Assembly (NCBI GenBank): GCA_950295325.1
Contig: OX485805.1
Location: 52,848,758-52,912,757 of the forward strand
Source: Polytrichum commune
Lineage: Eukaryota > Streptophyta > Polytrichopsida > Polytrichales > Polytrichaceae
Direction of reading: 5' to 3'
DNA: 64,000 nt
This document shows positions 34,630 through 48,700 of this stretch, one piece after another (within the stretch, counting starts at the first letter, position 1; each line of letters starts with the position of its first letter). The position numbers and the translations under genes are program-made. The notes beneath the pieces were generated by a model. The model was given only the letters and a program-made list of their open reading frames with translations. It had not been told where the DNA came from and ran no database searches.

Positions 34630-36545
34630 ATAAAAGCAGCTGCAAGGTTACGTGTACCTGATTTGTACTTTTTTGCAAATGGATGAACCCCGAAAAGGTC
34701 GTGAAGGTCTCCCAAGGTCTCCAAGATGCACAATAGTGCTCATTAGAGCTATATGCTACCATTTTTTAGCTAGCCATGTCAACAGAGGCCTCATTCATCA
34801 ATTGCACTCTACCGCAGGACAAAGACATGTATATAGGTGCGACCCAGATTTAAATGTGTAATGAGCAAATTTGGTCACTCTAGTCGTGTATGGCCGCACT
34901 TTCACTTCCTCTTGGCAATAGGTTGTCATTTAGGTAGTTTCAAGGTTGTAAACAAATGGAAACAATAAGTGAGATTGGTTCTTGATGAGGATTTGCAGAA
35001 ATGGCAATTAATGCAATGTAGTGGTACATACGTGGTGGTCCGTCAGTCACGTTGTACTTGGTGTTCTTTGCGCCTTGACCATTGATGCAAATGCTTTTCT
35101 GGTAGAGGATTCCCAAATTTGTCCTTGTGCAGGGCAGGCCCGCATCCATTCCTCGTTGACAAATGCATGGTCATTTAAAAGGAGCACATTTGGTTTTCCC
35201 TCTTTGTCAGAAAATATTGCTGATGTAATCACAATTTTGTATTTGTTTGCTTAGACAATGGAGTTGGTTATTGAATAGATGTGCTAGCAATTGTATGTGA
35301 GAATGAGATGATAACTAGCCTGTGATATGTTTTGAACTTCGGGGTCCATGGAGTTGATAAGGCTGAAATGGTGTCTGTTGTGTTTTGTACACATCAGTCT
35401 CGTTTTGATATCAGTGTAGACCAGCTTGGGTTTGGCAATATCTCCGTAACATCATCTTGGGTGTGAAGAAAACAAACATCATGTCCACATGTTTTCCTAA
35501 TTTCTTTGAGATTAACACGTGGAAGGCCTACACGGGAACTTGCAAATTACTCTTCAAAACAAGCTCCATTGCACCCACCTGATGACCTGAATCCGGTTTT
35601 GTTACTAGATGAGGTTATGTGAACATTTCGAGTGCAAATTTTGTTGTAGAGAAAAGTATAAAACATCCATAGAAAGTATTCAAGAGTGACCAAAAGGCAT
35701 CGCATGATCTCATTGAATTACTAAGGTGAGAGGACCAATCATGAAACCATGATTTATGGCGGATTCCAACATGTAGGTATTTTACATTACCAACTTTTGA
35801 TTTCGAGGCAATTGTCCTATGTAGGCGAAAGAACAATGCAAATTTATCATTGCATGTGGTTGGTTTTCATATTTTCTAGTGATGCATGACAAGTTTTGGA
35901 TAATGCATGACAATTGCCTAGGACCCAATCCCATATACTTGCAGTGATATCTAAGTAATGAAATTTACATATATGGAAGAAAATATTATTATAATAAATC
36001 CTTAATGACTTTTTATCCAAACAAATTCCAAAGAGATCCTCATTTGGATTCGCTAATGTGCTCTTATTATTTTGATCATGTTATGAAAACACCTACATAT
36101 GTTGAAATTGTCCATGATAGGTGCACTCACCTTACACATAGTAGCCCTGCCTTAGATCTCCATGTTAAGTTTACCAAATGAAACCCTAAACCCTGTAATA
36201 TCACGCCCCCGGCAACCAAAGTGCACGTGATGTTAAGGAGTTATGTAATGTTCACATGGATGCCTGATAAAGGAGAATTAGTGTAGCATGTGACATTATG
36301 AAATAACATAAAATCAACATTGCAATAATGACAACATGATGTATTCGAGCGTGTGGTTGGAATTCTGTTGTGGTTCGTTTTAATGTCAAAACCCACGATA
36401 TATGGGAGAGAAATGTGACGACAACGAGCGAGGTTTAAGCTGGGAACATCCAGTCCCTAAATTTTTGGGATATAAGAGAAGAAGGTTGGTATCACACAAA
36501 GTTCATAGTGTATAACTTCTTTCTATACAAGCCAAAAGACGGCTG

Positions 36546-36628
36546 GGGCGAACCAACCTGTACACTAGTTCCTTGGAGGCAAGGGTTTAAGCATCCAACA
36601 AGGAACGAGTGTATGGGTTGGTTCGCCC
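36546..36628. mobile_element. Family D element, copy 2 (right arm only)
   Basis: 83 bp with GGGCGAACCAACC at the left and GGTTGGTTCGCCC at the right. The left arm has an uninterrupted version of this site at about 21668-21676 (TCTTCGGAC). Flanks AAAAGACGG and AGAAGACCG could be an imperfect 9-bp target duplication. Confidence 0.8.
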
Positions 36629-37019
36629 AAATCTCAGAAGACCGTGGAAGACTGTCCTGTAGCACTATTGTTATTGTGCATGTCACTGTGTAACTCACAG
36701 GTCAGGACACTAATAACTTAGTAGTTTTTAATAAGTGAGGATGTGGAGAAGGCAAGGAGGGCAGTGACATAGATGTTAAATCAGTAGGATGGGAATTGGT
36801 GGCTTTGTGGGCATCACACACTTGCCATCCTCTTTTGGCTGCCACATGCCATGTATGCATCTGCACTTTGAGGGCGGTAGCATGCCCTTTTTGTTAAAGT
36901 GCCTCCAACCCCTCAATTTCGCCCGGCTTGGCTCCACACAATTGATATTATAAGTTATGTGTCGACTCTTTCTTAATCTCTTAAAGTAGAGTTGTTCCAC
37001 GCCTCTACTAAAGAAGAAC

Positions 37020-37389
37020 GTATGTTATTTAACTATTTTTCGCAATGCACGCACTTCTTGTAGGCCCAAGAAACACACAATCATTGCAAGGTAGTTAGCA
37101 AATCCACATCGTCTCCGTAGCGATTGGCCTCATAATATTCGGAGCTTGCATGAACATCTGCCATTCATTCTTTAAGCGAAGATTCTCGCAATGCACCAAG
37201 TGGTCATATAAGTCTCGCCAATCGTGTTGACCATTGAGCTTAGAATGGGTAGCACATTTAGAGCATGCAGTGCAATCTTTTTCAAATACATATTTTTTTC
37301 GGTTCTGTTCGTAAATCCACACGTGATCACATACCACTAAGATATAGGCGTCCGTATTATTGTTGTATTAGAATTAGGCAAGTCCACCT
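37020..37389 (-). mobile_element. MITE family B, copy 5
   Basis: Reverse orientation: ends ATTAGGCAAGTCCACCT followed by TA (37390-37391), with AGCACATTTAGAGCATGCAG and CCACACGTGATCACATACCA inside. The left end is approximate. Confidence 0.65.
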
Positions 37390-38037
37390 TAGTAGGCATG
37401 GACTTCTGAGAAGTGTTGTTTCAAGCATGTTTCTTGATCATGAAGAGCATGCCTACCTACTGGGTCTAAGTTACAAGTTGCTACAAGAGCAACCATTTAT
37501 GCTATTTATTTGGAAGCATGACGTCCTCGCCGTGTAAATGTATTTGTATGTGCAATTACGAGCATATTTTTTATTTTGCTAAAATATCTAATTTCAATGC
37601 AACTGAAATGACCTTTTAACATTGAGCAAGAAGGATGGTTCACTTTGAGTTACTTCTAGTGCAAGAGATATTAAACTCTAGATTCAAAAATTATAGCTAC
37701 AAATGTTCCTTCCTTAGAGCAATTTTCTAGTTTTGATTTTAGGGTAAAAGACGTTCTAGACTATGATTCCTTTGGAACAAACCATGCATGTTTGTTATAG
37801 GATGCAAGATCCAAGAGGATGGTACATTGACAACTTAACAAAATCGTCAATTTTTGGGACCAATGTGAGCCAAAAACTAACACCAATGGGAAATTGTTAG
37901 ATTCATCTAGAATGTAGCAAGTCTATGCATTTTAGTATGCATATCCAAGAAGGTGGCACATTCCTAAATGGCCTCAAAAAAAGAAAGAATACTATGAGTT
38001 TTAGGATCACATGACTTACTAAACTTAAGGTAGGCAT

Positions 38038-38372
38038 GCCTAAATCAAACATAACAACAATGTAGACACCTATACATGAGTGCTACTGGATGTGGATCTA
38101 AAACTAGCACCGAAAACACATGTGTTCAAAAAAATTTGACTGTGTACTCAAAATATACTAACCATTCTAGGTCCCATAGTCAGCATGAATGGGGGACCTG
38201 TAACCACTTAATGAGCATGATAATCTTCACTTTGATAATCATTAAAATATCACGAGATGCATGGCTACGGGCACGATTTGGAGTCACTAATCATCTTGCA
38301 CTAATTGCTTGTTCTATATCCTACGAGCCATGGATGAAGAGAGAAAAGTATCCATGTAAGACCCATCTACCT
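38038..38372 (+). mobile_element. MITE family B, copy 6 (TA-flanked)
   Basis: 335 bp, starting AGGTAGGCATGCCTAAATC and ending ACCCATCTACCT, between TA dinucleotides at 38036-38037 and 38373-38374. One of the best-defined copies. Confidence 0.8.
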
Positions 38373-38749
38373 TAGTGGTAATTCTAGCACAAAGATGACG
38401 ATGTCATCATAGTATCTAGGTTGGAGAAGACGCATCAAGAGCCAACTTCAAACTGCCCTCTACTTAGTGTGAAATGAATTTGAGATTTATTGAGGCGCGC
38501 AATTGATCAACTTGAAGTGCACCAAAACATGGCTCAGATATTGGGCCCGGATTTGCAGTAAGTACCGTGATCACAATGGTGGGACCTCTCCATGTAGAAT
38601 GCAAAGCGGGGGTTGATTACAATATTGTTATTACGATGGAATTTATCACAATGTGACTCCCATGACACTTTCCCTCTTGTGAACACCCATGCAAAGCCCA
38701 GGAGTAGCATTGTTTTCATGCAAGTGTTTATTTTGTATAAAGTAGACGT

Positions 38750-39100
38750 GTGTTATTTTCCCTCTACACTCTCTTCTCGGAGGATATGAAACACATAATC
38801 AATGCAAGATATGTAATTAGCAAACCTAAGTTGTGTATGTAGCCATGCACCTCGTGGTTTCCGGAGCTCATATGAAGAGTTTGCTTTTGTAATCAAAGTG
38901 TTGATTCTTGAACTCATCAAGTGATCATGTAGGTCGCCCAATCATGTTGACCATTGAACCTAGAATGATTAACACATTGTGAGTATTTTAGTTCGATCTC
39001 TTCTAAACACATGTCTTTTTGGTGTCCGTTCTTAGATTCACACCTAACCACGTACCACTCAGATTATTGTTGTGTTGGAATTAGGCACGGCAGCCTTTAA
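38750..39100 (-). mobile_element. MITE family B, copy 7
   Basis: Reverse copy containing ACACATGTCTTTTTGGTGTC, CACACCTAACCACGTACCAC and GGAATTAGGCACGGCAGCCT. Ends approximate. Confidence 0.65.
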
Positions 39101-39311
39101 TACGCATTCTCATCAGTTAAGCCATGTTTGGGTAGTAAAGCTGGTGAGCGAGCGATTGTGACATGCTATCTCGGAGCACCGAGTTGAAATGCATGCCTCT
39201 GACATATTTCACAATTCTTACCACTACGAGTCGCAAATTCGGAGAAGAAGAATCTTACCACGCCGGAGAATTTGGTGGCGCTGTGCAAGTTGGTGAGCAG
39301 GAGATTGGAAA

Positions 39312-39680
39312 TTTTGATGCTCTTGCATCTGCTGCTGCTGTGAAGCTGAAGAAAAATCCTTGCATCTACTGCTGCTGTGAAGCTGAAGATAATTTGTAGG
39401 CTCCGTTCTGTTAGAGATTTTGATGTTCTTGCATCTGCTGCTACTGTGAAGCGCAAGAAAAAAATTGTGGGCTCCTTTTCTGGGAGATTTTGCTCATGCA
39501 TTTGTTGCTGTGAAGCTGAAGAGAATTTGTGTGCTCCATTCTTTGGAGATTTTGGTGTTCTTGCATCTGCTGCTACTGTGAAGCTGGAGATAATTGTGTT
39601 CTCCGTTTTGTTTTGGAGACTTTGATGTTCTTGCATCTACTGCCGCTGTGAAGCTCAAGAAAAATTTGTGGGCTCCATTT
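39312..39680. repeat. Degenerate tandem repeat just upstream of the cyclase-like gene
   Basis: CTTGCATCTGCTGCTGCTG followed by TGAAGCTGAAG recurs in variants near 39325, 39360, 39428, 39492, 39560 and 39630, mostly about 65-70 bp apart. Intervening parts share GGGCTCC and GGAGATTTTG. The last copy ends about 120 bp before the start codon, so the array probably lies in the promoter or 5' UTR. On the minus strand it gives a repeated peptide (FTVAADART), which I take to be incidental. Confidence 0.75.
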
Positions 39681-39797
39681 TCATGGAAATTTTGTATGAA
39701 CATAAGATTTTCATGAATTTGTAGTTGCCAACCAATTCGATTACTTCCTTGTTGGGTTGCAGAGTGGTGGCGACCTAAGGTTGCATTTCCGGTGACG

Positions 39798-42700
39798 ATG
39801 GATTCGATTTGCAAGGCTCGTGCCTTGCAATGTAGCTCACCAGGCGTGGCGGCCATCAGTTTGGGATTGTGTGGCGGAGCGGGAAGGCCATTTTTGAACT
39901 CCAAGTTCGCGAAATCCAAAATTGTGACCCAGAAATCGGTGGCTTTGGAATGGGGCGGTGGCAAGGAGAGGAGGAGGCTGTGCCATAGTGTGAGGTGTAC
40001 CGCTCCTTCCATCACCACTCCACCCAATGCCAACCCGTCCACAGCTCCCACATCTCGCACCCAGGTAGGTTTGTTCGTTTGCCTATAACATCCACTTGCT
40101 GCTGGAAATCTTGGATTCATCAAGTACATCTTCCACTGCATCGAGTTCCTATTCTCGTCTCACGAATTTGTTATGCGTCTAGTTCGTAAGGGACGATTTT
40201 GGGTTCGACATGCGAACATCCGAAAGAGGAGCTTCAGAAACCTGGTCGTTCTATTTCCTTTTTTTCCTCTCACGAATTCATGACTCACCTAGTTCACAAG
40301 GAACAATCTCTGGTTCATGTTGAAAAGCCGAAAGGGCTTCGTAAACCTGTTCATTCCATCTTTTTATCCCCCTCTCAAGAATTTGTTACGTATCTAGTTC
40401 ATAAGGAGCACTCTTGGGTTCATATTGAAAAACCAGAAGTCGAGCTTCACAAAACCTGTTCAATCCATTTTTGGGCCAAAGGGATAGGGTCGGGATAGAA
40501 TGCTGACTTAAAATTTTCTCATAGTGTCTGTTGCTGTCATAAATCAAAAGAAAAAGAACATGCAACTCAGCACTAATACAAAATTAGGCAGTTTACACGG
40601 ATTTCTTCAATTCGGACCTTGCGGATCCTTGTATGCAGAGAGCCCTCGTAGGCATTAAACGCCAAAATCTTATAAAGTGACATACGAGGTCACCATACAA
40701 CCAATACCAAGCACCGGAAAATGGCGCACTTCAAATCTGAATTTCGAAATTGCTCAATCGCAACCAATAAGTACATTTTTGCAGAGAATAATGGAAAGCA
40801 TACCCGGGACAGCGGAAGCAAGAGGGGCAGGGGGGGCCTCCTCATACCAAGCTCTCAAACGACTAGATCAACAATGGCTCAAAATGCGCTCACAGACACG
40901 TGGTAAGGTTCAGCAATTTGGCTTTTGAGGTTTTTTTAATATGTATGACAGCATGCTCATTGTTCCTCTGTTTGTAACCAAAAATGCTCATTTTAATCTT
41001 GTAGAGGGCCTCTCTTGTTCTCATATTTACCCACCCAAGACCTCCAGAGAGACTATTTACCATAATTGGTAGGTAACGAAAGATTTTGCTTATATTATGG
41101 TGAGACAATTATGCCGCCTAACCTTTTAAAGCTCAAAGAGCCAATGTCACGAAACATTTGCCCATATGCTCTAATGTTATGCTATTTGTGAACCGAAACT
41201 TGCTGAGTATTATATCATCTGATGTTGCTGAGTAGGTTTTTGTCGGAACTCTGGAATGGCTTGATCTGTGGTTGCATATTGTTTCTACATGATTTTAAGT
41301 GGCTGTATCTACTACTCTGGCAGTGACAGGGCCAGCTCCTGAGGTGGTAAAGCGGCAGGAAGGAAAATGGGCGGACTCCGGGCTGGCTGACAGGAATCAA
41401 GCTGTTTTTGATGTAGTTGTCTGCGGAGGCACACTGGGAGTCTTTCTCGCCACCGCCCTTGCACTTCGAGGATTGAAGGTGGCCGTTGTCGAAAAAGGTC
41501 CACTTCGAGGGGTACAAATCCGCCATAGCCAAACCTATTTTGCAACCCTAACCTAACCTGACCTGACCAACCCATTTTTTGTTCAAATCAGAGACAAAAG
41601 CGCTTGGCTACTCAACATTAACGGATGGATGTGGCTCTATTGTGGGCACTTCCAACTCCATAGACAATACTGACTGTTGGATCAACTCTGGATCAAAGTG
41701 GGAATTGTCTCATTCTGTTAGCGATTGCAAATGACGAAGATTAAGATTTTGGTTTCAAGTTGAGAATCGGAGTTGAGATGCAAAACTTATAAGAGGTCAA
41801 ACTGAACATACCCTTTCTTTTCAAACAATCACATAGGCCCTCCCAATTGCGTTGAATTTTTTTACCCATTATGGTGACTATGTTCTGAGCACATAGTCCA
41901 ATCTCATTGTAACACGTGTGGTTCAAGTGTCCGTTTGTATCTACAACCCGTGCCATATACACAATCAAATATAGGTGTCTGATTAAGAAGAGCGACCACA
42001 TAAGGCCCACATACTTTAGTCTTGGGACAGGGTTTTGAATGGAAACCTGCTGTTTGGGTGACCAGCGTGTGCAGGAGTGGAACGTGTCTAGGAAGGAATT
42101 GCGGGAGCTTGTGGAGGCAGGGGTGCTAACCGATGCAGAGCTTGAGGAAGTCATTTCCATCGAGTTCAATCCTGTAAGTATATCTACTGCAGAAATTGCA
42201 CATCTCATCTTCTCTGTTTTTTTAAGTGAAGTGGCCTATTCAAATCGCCTTACAGACTTGGGAGAGTATTACTTACGGATGGCTCATTTAAGGCATCTTA
42301 TCTTGTTCATCATTTGGACAGTTTGTTTGCAATATTTATAGAGTGCGAGTTTGGCTAGTGGCGTATAACCACACACAAGCATTCGATAAATAAAGAAGAA
42401 CTGAAGGCCACAGGCACTAAGCAGTGGATAAAGAATGAATATGGACCGGTAACCAATGTCCTTCGGTTTTATTCTCTTTGGGCAGTTTAATCTCAGGCCC
42501 ATTGTTTTAATAAAGCATGCATAGCTATTCATTATCAAGGATTTTATATGCCTAAAATTAGTAAAGCAGCTAGAAAATTCTGAACAAATATAGGATTTTG
42601 CCTGCTTATCCCCAGTAGAGTATTCTTGAATTGTTCGCAATTAAAACCTTCTGTATTTTGGAGGTGTGAATTGGCAGTCAGTCATATCTGTTTCACTGAT

Positions 42701-45700
42701 AATCTGCATATGATCAGAGCCGAGTCGGATTTGTTGGAGGACAGGATCTGTGGGTAACTGACATCCTTAACCTTGGTGTATCGTAAGCACATTCACTTTA
42801 TATACTGGTCTTTCTTTTGAAGGTGGCCAGAGAATTGTAATAAGAATTCGACTTTTTGTGTGTATGTTCAATACATAGAGATAGTCATTGTTGATGGCCG
42901 ATTGACATTTGATGGGGTGGGTATCATACTTCAGCTTCCTCCTAAGAATGACTAGACCTTGAGCTAGGTTGTCTTCAAAAGTATGCTGACAAATGCAATT
43001 CAATCTAAGAATATAGGATGAGAGAGTTCATAGTCATATCTTGTACTGTATTGAAATGGGCTGATTGAACCCTAGAAATGATCACCATGGAGGCAGTCAA
43101 TTGAAGTTATGATGTGATTATAAAAAAGGCAGAAGGTAGCCAAGTTGGATTTGCACCTGGGGTTGATAAGTTTGGTTGTTTCGTGACATGGCAGACCGGC
43201 AAAGCTGATTGAAGTTTGTAAGGAAAGGTTTCTGAGTGTTGGAGGTGAGGTCCTTGAGTTTACTGGACTCTCCAAACTGAACGTCTTTGATGATGGAGCA
43301 GTAAGTTCAATTCAATCCTTAGTTGAAAAATTCATTTTCTTTTCTTTTCTTTTCTCATTTCAATCGGCAATTTCAGTTCATTCTGTGACTAACCATTTGC
43401 ATCCTGCTTGGTGGGCATAGGTTGTGTCACTTGATAATGGAAACGCACTTGTTGGTCGCCTCCTCCTCGATGTCATGGGAAATGCATCACCTATAGTGCG
43501 TCAGGTGGATTATCTCATTATCTGTGATCCATTCATTTATGTTGATAAATAATCTCTAAATTGAGGCTTTGCAAATTGTGACAGAGAGTTCGACTGCGAA
43601 AAGTTATCCCACTATCCAGTTATAGTAGGAAAGCCAATTTAATTATATAGCAAGGTTTAGTTGGAAGTGGTTGCGATTGTTGTAGTATGATTTCTTTGGT
43701 TCTGTTGTGTTTGTAGTTACTATGCAGCAACTGCGTGAGAACTTCAAGGCCAAAGCATGGGAGAAGATTTGTAGAATGCAATCACTCATACACAAGCTTT
43801 CGACTAAAATCCATGCATTGTTTGTCTTCACTCCACGAATTGCACCAACAGGAGGGATGATAGTTGCGGTCAAATCCACTATTCAACAAGTACTAGGTGT
43901 CTGTAAACAAAGATGTTTGTAGTTGTGGTTGAAAGTGGGCTTGAACACAACCATATCCACTCGAGTACTTGTGACGTGTAAATGCCCTTTTCAGGTAGAG
44001 CATTAATTTCTGTGGTCTCTGTTTTTTTTGAAGGATACAGATACGATGGGGACAACACCCAGATGGGGTTTGTTTGGTGGTCGGCGCATGCGCTCGCGGA
44101 TTTGAAAATAACACAACAAGCGATCTCATCTATACAAACACTCCTGTGACCCCAGTTGGCAGTTCCAAAACACAGTACTTCTGGGAGGTATGCAAACATA
44201 TGTCATCAATAAAACTCGTTTGGTATTAAGGTAGACGTGCCTATTTTTGTTACTTTTCTTAATCGGACACCCAACTTTGGTGTTATGTGGTTAGGTGTGG
44301 GGTTAGGTTTGTGCAGAGGCTGTCAATAATTGTCTTTGTATATGTGTCCGCATACAGAGTTTTTTCTCCTCAACAAGGCTTGAGCAAAGATTTTGTCTAG
44401 TTGTTGCTGGCAAACATGGACACAGTTGGTCAATAGAGAAGGTTGGACCATTGTTTTGCTTCTACAAAGTGTAAATTTCTACTAGTGGCAGCATAGCTCT
44501 TTGATGCTCTTCAATCATTGCATATGGTGGATAGCCTTGAAGGAAATACGAACTATGGACTACAAGTAGACTATTTTTCGATTTCTGAGCATGAGGCAAT
44601 CTGTCTTTTTAAAAGCCTTGTAGCCTTCTTTGGTTTTATTTTGTTTTAGTTTGTAACTATTCATGCACTCAGCTTTCCAAAGAACTATTTTACATGAATT
44701 TTCTGTCGCCCTGCAAAGTCAGATGACAATGTAAATGGTCCAATAAGAGATGTATTTTTACTCATTTTTATTCTTGTACACAATACCGCTGAAATATTTT
44801 TTAGACCAGCTAACTTTCAATTGTTGTAAAATATGTAAATAGGCATTTCCAGCTGGCTCAGGACCTACAGATCGGACCACGTACATGTTCAGTTACTTGG
44901 ATGCTACGCCCACTCGACCGTCAATTGAGGAGATGCTGGAGGATTACTGGGACCTTATGCCTGAATATCAGGTCCACTTCAAAAGAAATTGCCTTCAGAT
45001 TAAGGGTTTATGTTAGTCTGATGTGGCACATCCATGACCTTGAAAAATATGCCTCAAATTGCTTGTTTTCATCATTCATTTAGTGCACATTTGTATATTG
45101 TTAGAATAAGGGCTGTACACTATGGAAGGTTGTGGAACCGGTTCTTATTTGTGAAAGCCATTGTACCTGGAACCAGACATCATAAGTTTCCAACCAACTA
45201 TGAAAAATGTTAAACCATTTTGAAATCAAGGCAGTGTTGTGCATTGACAGGGTGTCAAACTCGAGGACCTGGAAATACTTCGAGTACTTTTCGGATGCTT
45301 TCCCACATATAGAGCCAGGTTCTTCATCACCCACTTGCTCTATTCTTATATTGTAAAGCCTTAAAGAACTTTGTTGGCAATTTGTCAAAACCTGTAATGC
45401 TGCTTGTATATCCTCACCTTTGAGGATGCTAATCGATGTTTACATGTTTCTTTGCAGCCCTTTGCCCTCAACTTTTGATCGTGTCTTGCAGGTGCCATTC
45501 CCACCATCCACACTTGCAACTGATGTCTCTGACCATTTGAGGGCTTATTATCAGTATGGAAAGGATATTGAAATGGTCTTCATTTCAGCATTGAACTTAG
45601 GATTTAATATGGATAAATTGGGCATTCTGAATTCACATGGACGTCATTATATGAGGCTCTAGAATATTGTTTTCCAGCCTCTGACTGGTCAATACTATGT

Positions 45701-48700
45701 GTGGGACCAGGATAAGCTTAAGTGCACTTGATTGCATCTCCCCAAAAAACTGTTATATAACAGAGATAAAGTTTTCTTTGGTTTTAGTCAAATATCTTCC
45801 ATGGAAGGGGCTTGAGATCTTGCATGTGGAGTGTCTGGACGATTGCATACAAAACTGCATTTGTAGGCACAGTCTCTTAATTAAGAAGCAACTGTCGTAA
45901 CAAAGTAGAGGGCTGGTGCAGGTGGGTGATGCTAGTGGTATCCAATCGCCCATCTCATTTGGTGGATTTGGTGCCATTACTCGGCACATCAGTCGCCTTT
46001 CCAATGGTATTATTTCTCTTTCCTTCTCACTCTGGTGCAAAGGACATTGTAAGGTAAGGTAGACGTGCCTAATTCAGTTACTGATCCTAATTGGACATGT
46101 ATATATAAGTGGCATGTGGTATGGTGTGGCTCCAAAATATGACACTCTTTCTAAATTCATTAGTTAACATAATTGTGGGGACCTACATGACCATTTAATG
46201 AGCATTTAAGAATCTTCACTTTGATAATGAATAAGATATTCATATGAACTCTGAAAATTATGAGAATGTGGCTACAGCCTTGATTTGGATCATGCTAAAC
46301 ATCTTGCGTTCTTCATATCCTAGGAGAAGTGGGCTAGTCAGAAAAAGTTAACCATTCAAGATCCATCAACTTTAGTCTGCATTAATTCATGTAGAACCCT
46401 TTGCCTTTGGCTTTATCATTACAGCTGGTGTTGCATGCATCCTAAACTGCAAGAGTGGCATTGTTCAATATGCAGGGATTTATGAGGCATTGGAGGCAAA
46501 CCTACTTGACAAGAAAAGTTTAGCTCTATTAAATCCATATCTGGTAAGTTATACAGTCCTACCCCTTTAATATGACACATTTGGAAAATGAGAAAACTGT
46601 CGTATTATCTAGGTGTCAAAAATTCAATAATATGATCAAATGTACCTCTTTGTCATAATAACGAGGTGCTTCATGAAAATACATGCATTTGATATTTGGC
46701 CACATATGTAAATAAATATTATTTCAAATGTCTTTACAAATATGTAGATTTCTCTCATGAAATTTATGTGGACTTGAAGGAATCAATAGTCCGCTGATGT
46801 TGCCACTTCAATTAGCAACAAACATCTTATTGAGCTCCTTTGATATGGCGTGCAATTTCATCATGTTTGCAGGAGTACAATCTAATGGGTTGTCCGTAAA
46901 TAATGTAGCTAACAATTGAGCATGATGTTGAGCATCTGCCAGTTTTATAGTAGATGGAGGTCAATCAACTTCTTTTACAATCAACTTCTAAAACTCAACC
47001 AACCTCCAAACGGTCATATCTTTGCCAATATAACTCAAACTTGAGCAAAACTACCACCAAAAGAAATGTAATTTTAATACCTTTCCAACAATATGCACAT
47101 AAGAATGATCGGATTAGATTTGACCTCAAAATGTGCAAAAGAACATCAAAGTCTTGAAATCAACTCCTAATACTCAACCAACCTTCAAAGAGTCATAATT
47201 TTGCCAATGCAACTTAGACTTGAGAAAAACTACCACTAAAAGAAGTGCAATTTTAATAGCTTTCCAGCAGTATGCACATCAGAATGATTGGATCATATCT
47301 GACCTCAAAATGTGCAAAAAAACATCAATGTCTTGAAATCAACTTCTAAAACTCAACCAACCTTCAAACGATCATAACTCTGTCAATACAACTCAAAATT
47401 GATAAAAAACTACCACCAAAAGAAGAAGAAATTCAATAGCTTTCCAACAATATGCAGTATAAAGTAATATGATAAATATTGAGTTCAAAATGTTGGAAAA
47501 CAAATTGTGCACCTTTGTGCGGGGTTTAGGTGAAAAAATTGATGCGAAAGAGATAGAAACTAATGAGTGTCTTTGATTAGGTTTTGAGGTAGAGAACCTA
47601 GTTTCCTTAGTTCCCATGTTTTAACATCATTTTACATTAAAATTTTCTTTTACACACATGTGCGGAACATAAATTTCATATTAACTATGTAGTTGTACAT
47701 GTGTGGGACCTGTCATATTTTCATTTATTACCTTTGTAATATGACATTTGGGGGGTCCAGGAGTGTCGTATTAACAATGTCACAAATTGTATTGTAGAGG
47801 TAGATTCTGACTAGAAAGTCCGGTTTACAAAACTTGTGTCATTGTATCAAGGTTATCATATTATCGAGTGTCGTATTAAAGAGGTAGGACTGTATGGTCC
47901 TCTTTCTGGGATCTACATTGAGTCTATCTTCTGATGAAGACATAAAACAATGTGTAGTATTTGAAAGGTAAATACAGTGGTTCTGGAAGAAACCACCTAG
48001 TCCGGGGAGGATTTTGGCCATTCATAATCGGTTGAGATCCTAGTGTTTGCAAGTCCAACCGGTTACATGTTGACAGCCTTCGGTTTTCCTTTATTAAATT
48101 GGGGTATATTCTATAGATTCCTCTAAAATGATCGGTAATTTTCCTGCAGTCTTGAACTTCAACCGGTAATTTCTCAAACTCAACCAGTTCATGTGTAAGT
48201 AACTGCCGGTTCTCCCTGATCATAGACCTAGTCTATGCTCAGCGCGTTGATGAAAATGTACCAGTACACATAGCATTAGACAATTTCTATTCAAGTGACT
48301 TGAATCTGACGTGCTTAAGTTCTTATGGTGGCCAGCCCAATCTGAGTGGAGTCTGGATGTATCAGCGAGCTATGTCGGTGCGCCTTGATATAGAATCATC
48401 TCCAGATTTCATCAACGATCTTCTTTCCATTAACTTTAGGTGTATGGAGGTTGTTACTACCCCAAAACCAATACATTTGTTGCTCATTTGACTACTTTGG
48501 CATTCCTGTGGAGGTTCGAAGTCTGCTATTAAGAACTGAATGAATCAGGTGATTCTGTTGGAACCTCATTTGAGAAATTGATTGCCATGAAGATTGAAAG
48601 GTTTAGGACCTAAGAATCACACGTCTCAATTTTGTACATTGTTGGTGCAGAGGCTTGGGGATCCTGTGATTAGGCCATTCCTTCAGGTGTCTACGAAAAC

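Larger units (their letters stand above)
30836..36814. repeat. Large inverted duplication, right arm (6.0 kb)
   Basis: Inverted counterpart of 21511-27118. It has two insertions absent from the left arm: about 300 bp in the last intron of the proteasome gene (34119-34421) and the family D element at 36546-36628. It also lacks 17 bp present in that intron of the left copy, next to a CAGTTT microhomology. Confidence 0.9.
36815..39160. other. Intergenic with three family B MITEs
   Basis: No gene recognised. Contains reverse copies at about 37020-37389 and 38750-39100 and a forward copy at 38038-38372; the remainder is AT-rich and featureless to me. Confidence 0.5.

Noticed and set aside
39494-40141. 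A 215-codon minus-strand frame opposite the cyclase-like exon 1 and its upstream array
   Set aside because: It is antisense to a well-supported exon and its peptide repeats mirror the DNA tandem repeat.
41299-41323. Cyclase-like exon 2 starting as an independent gene at an in-frame start near 41299
   Set aside because: A good acceptor at 41323 joins exon 1 in frame, and exon 1 supplies the expected transit peptide.
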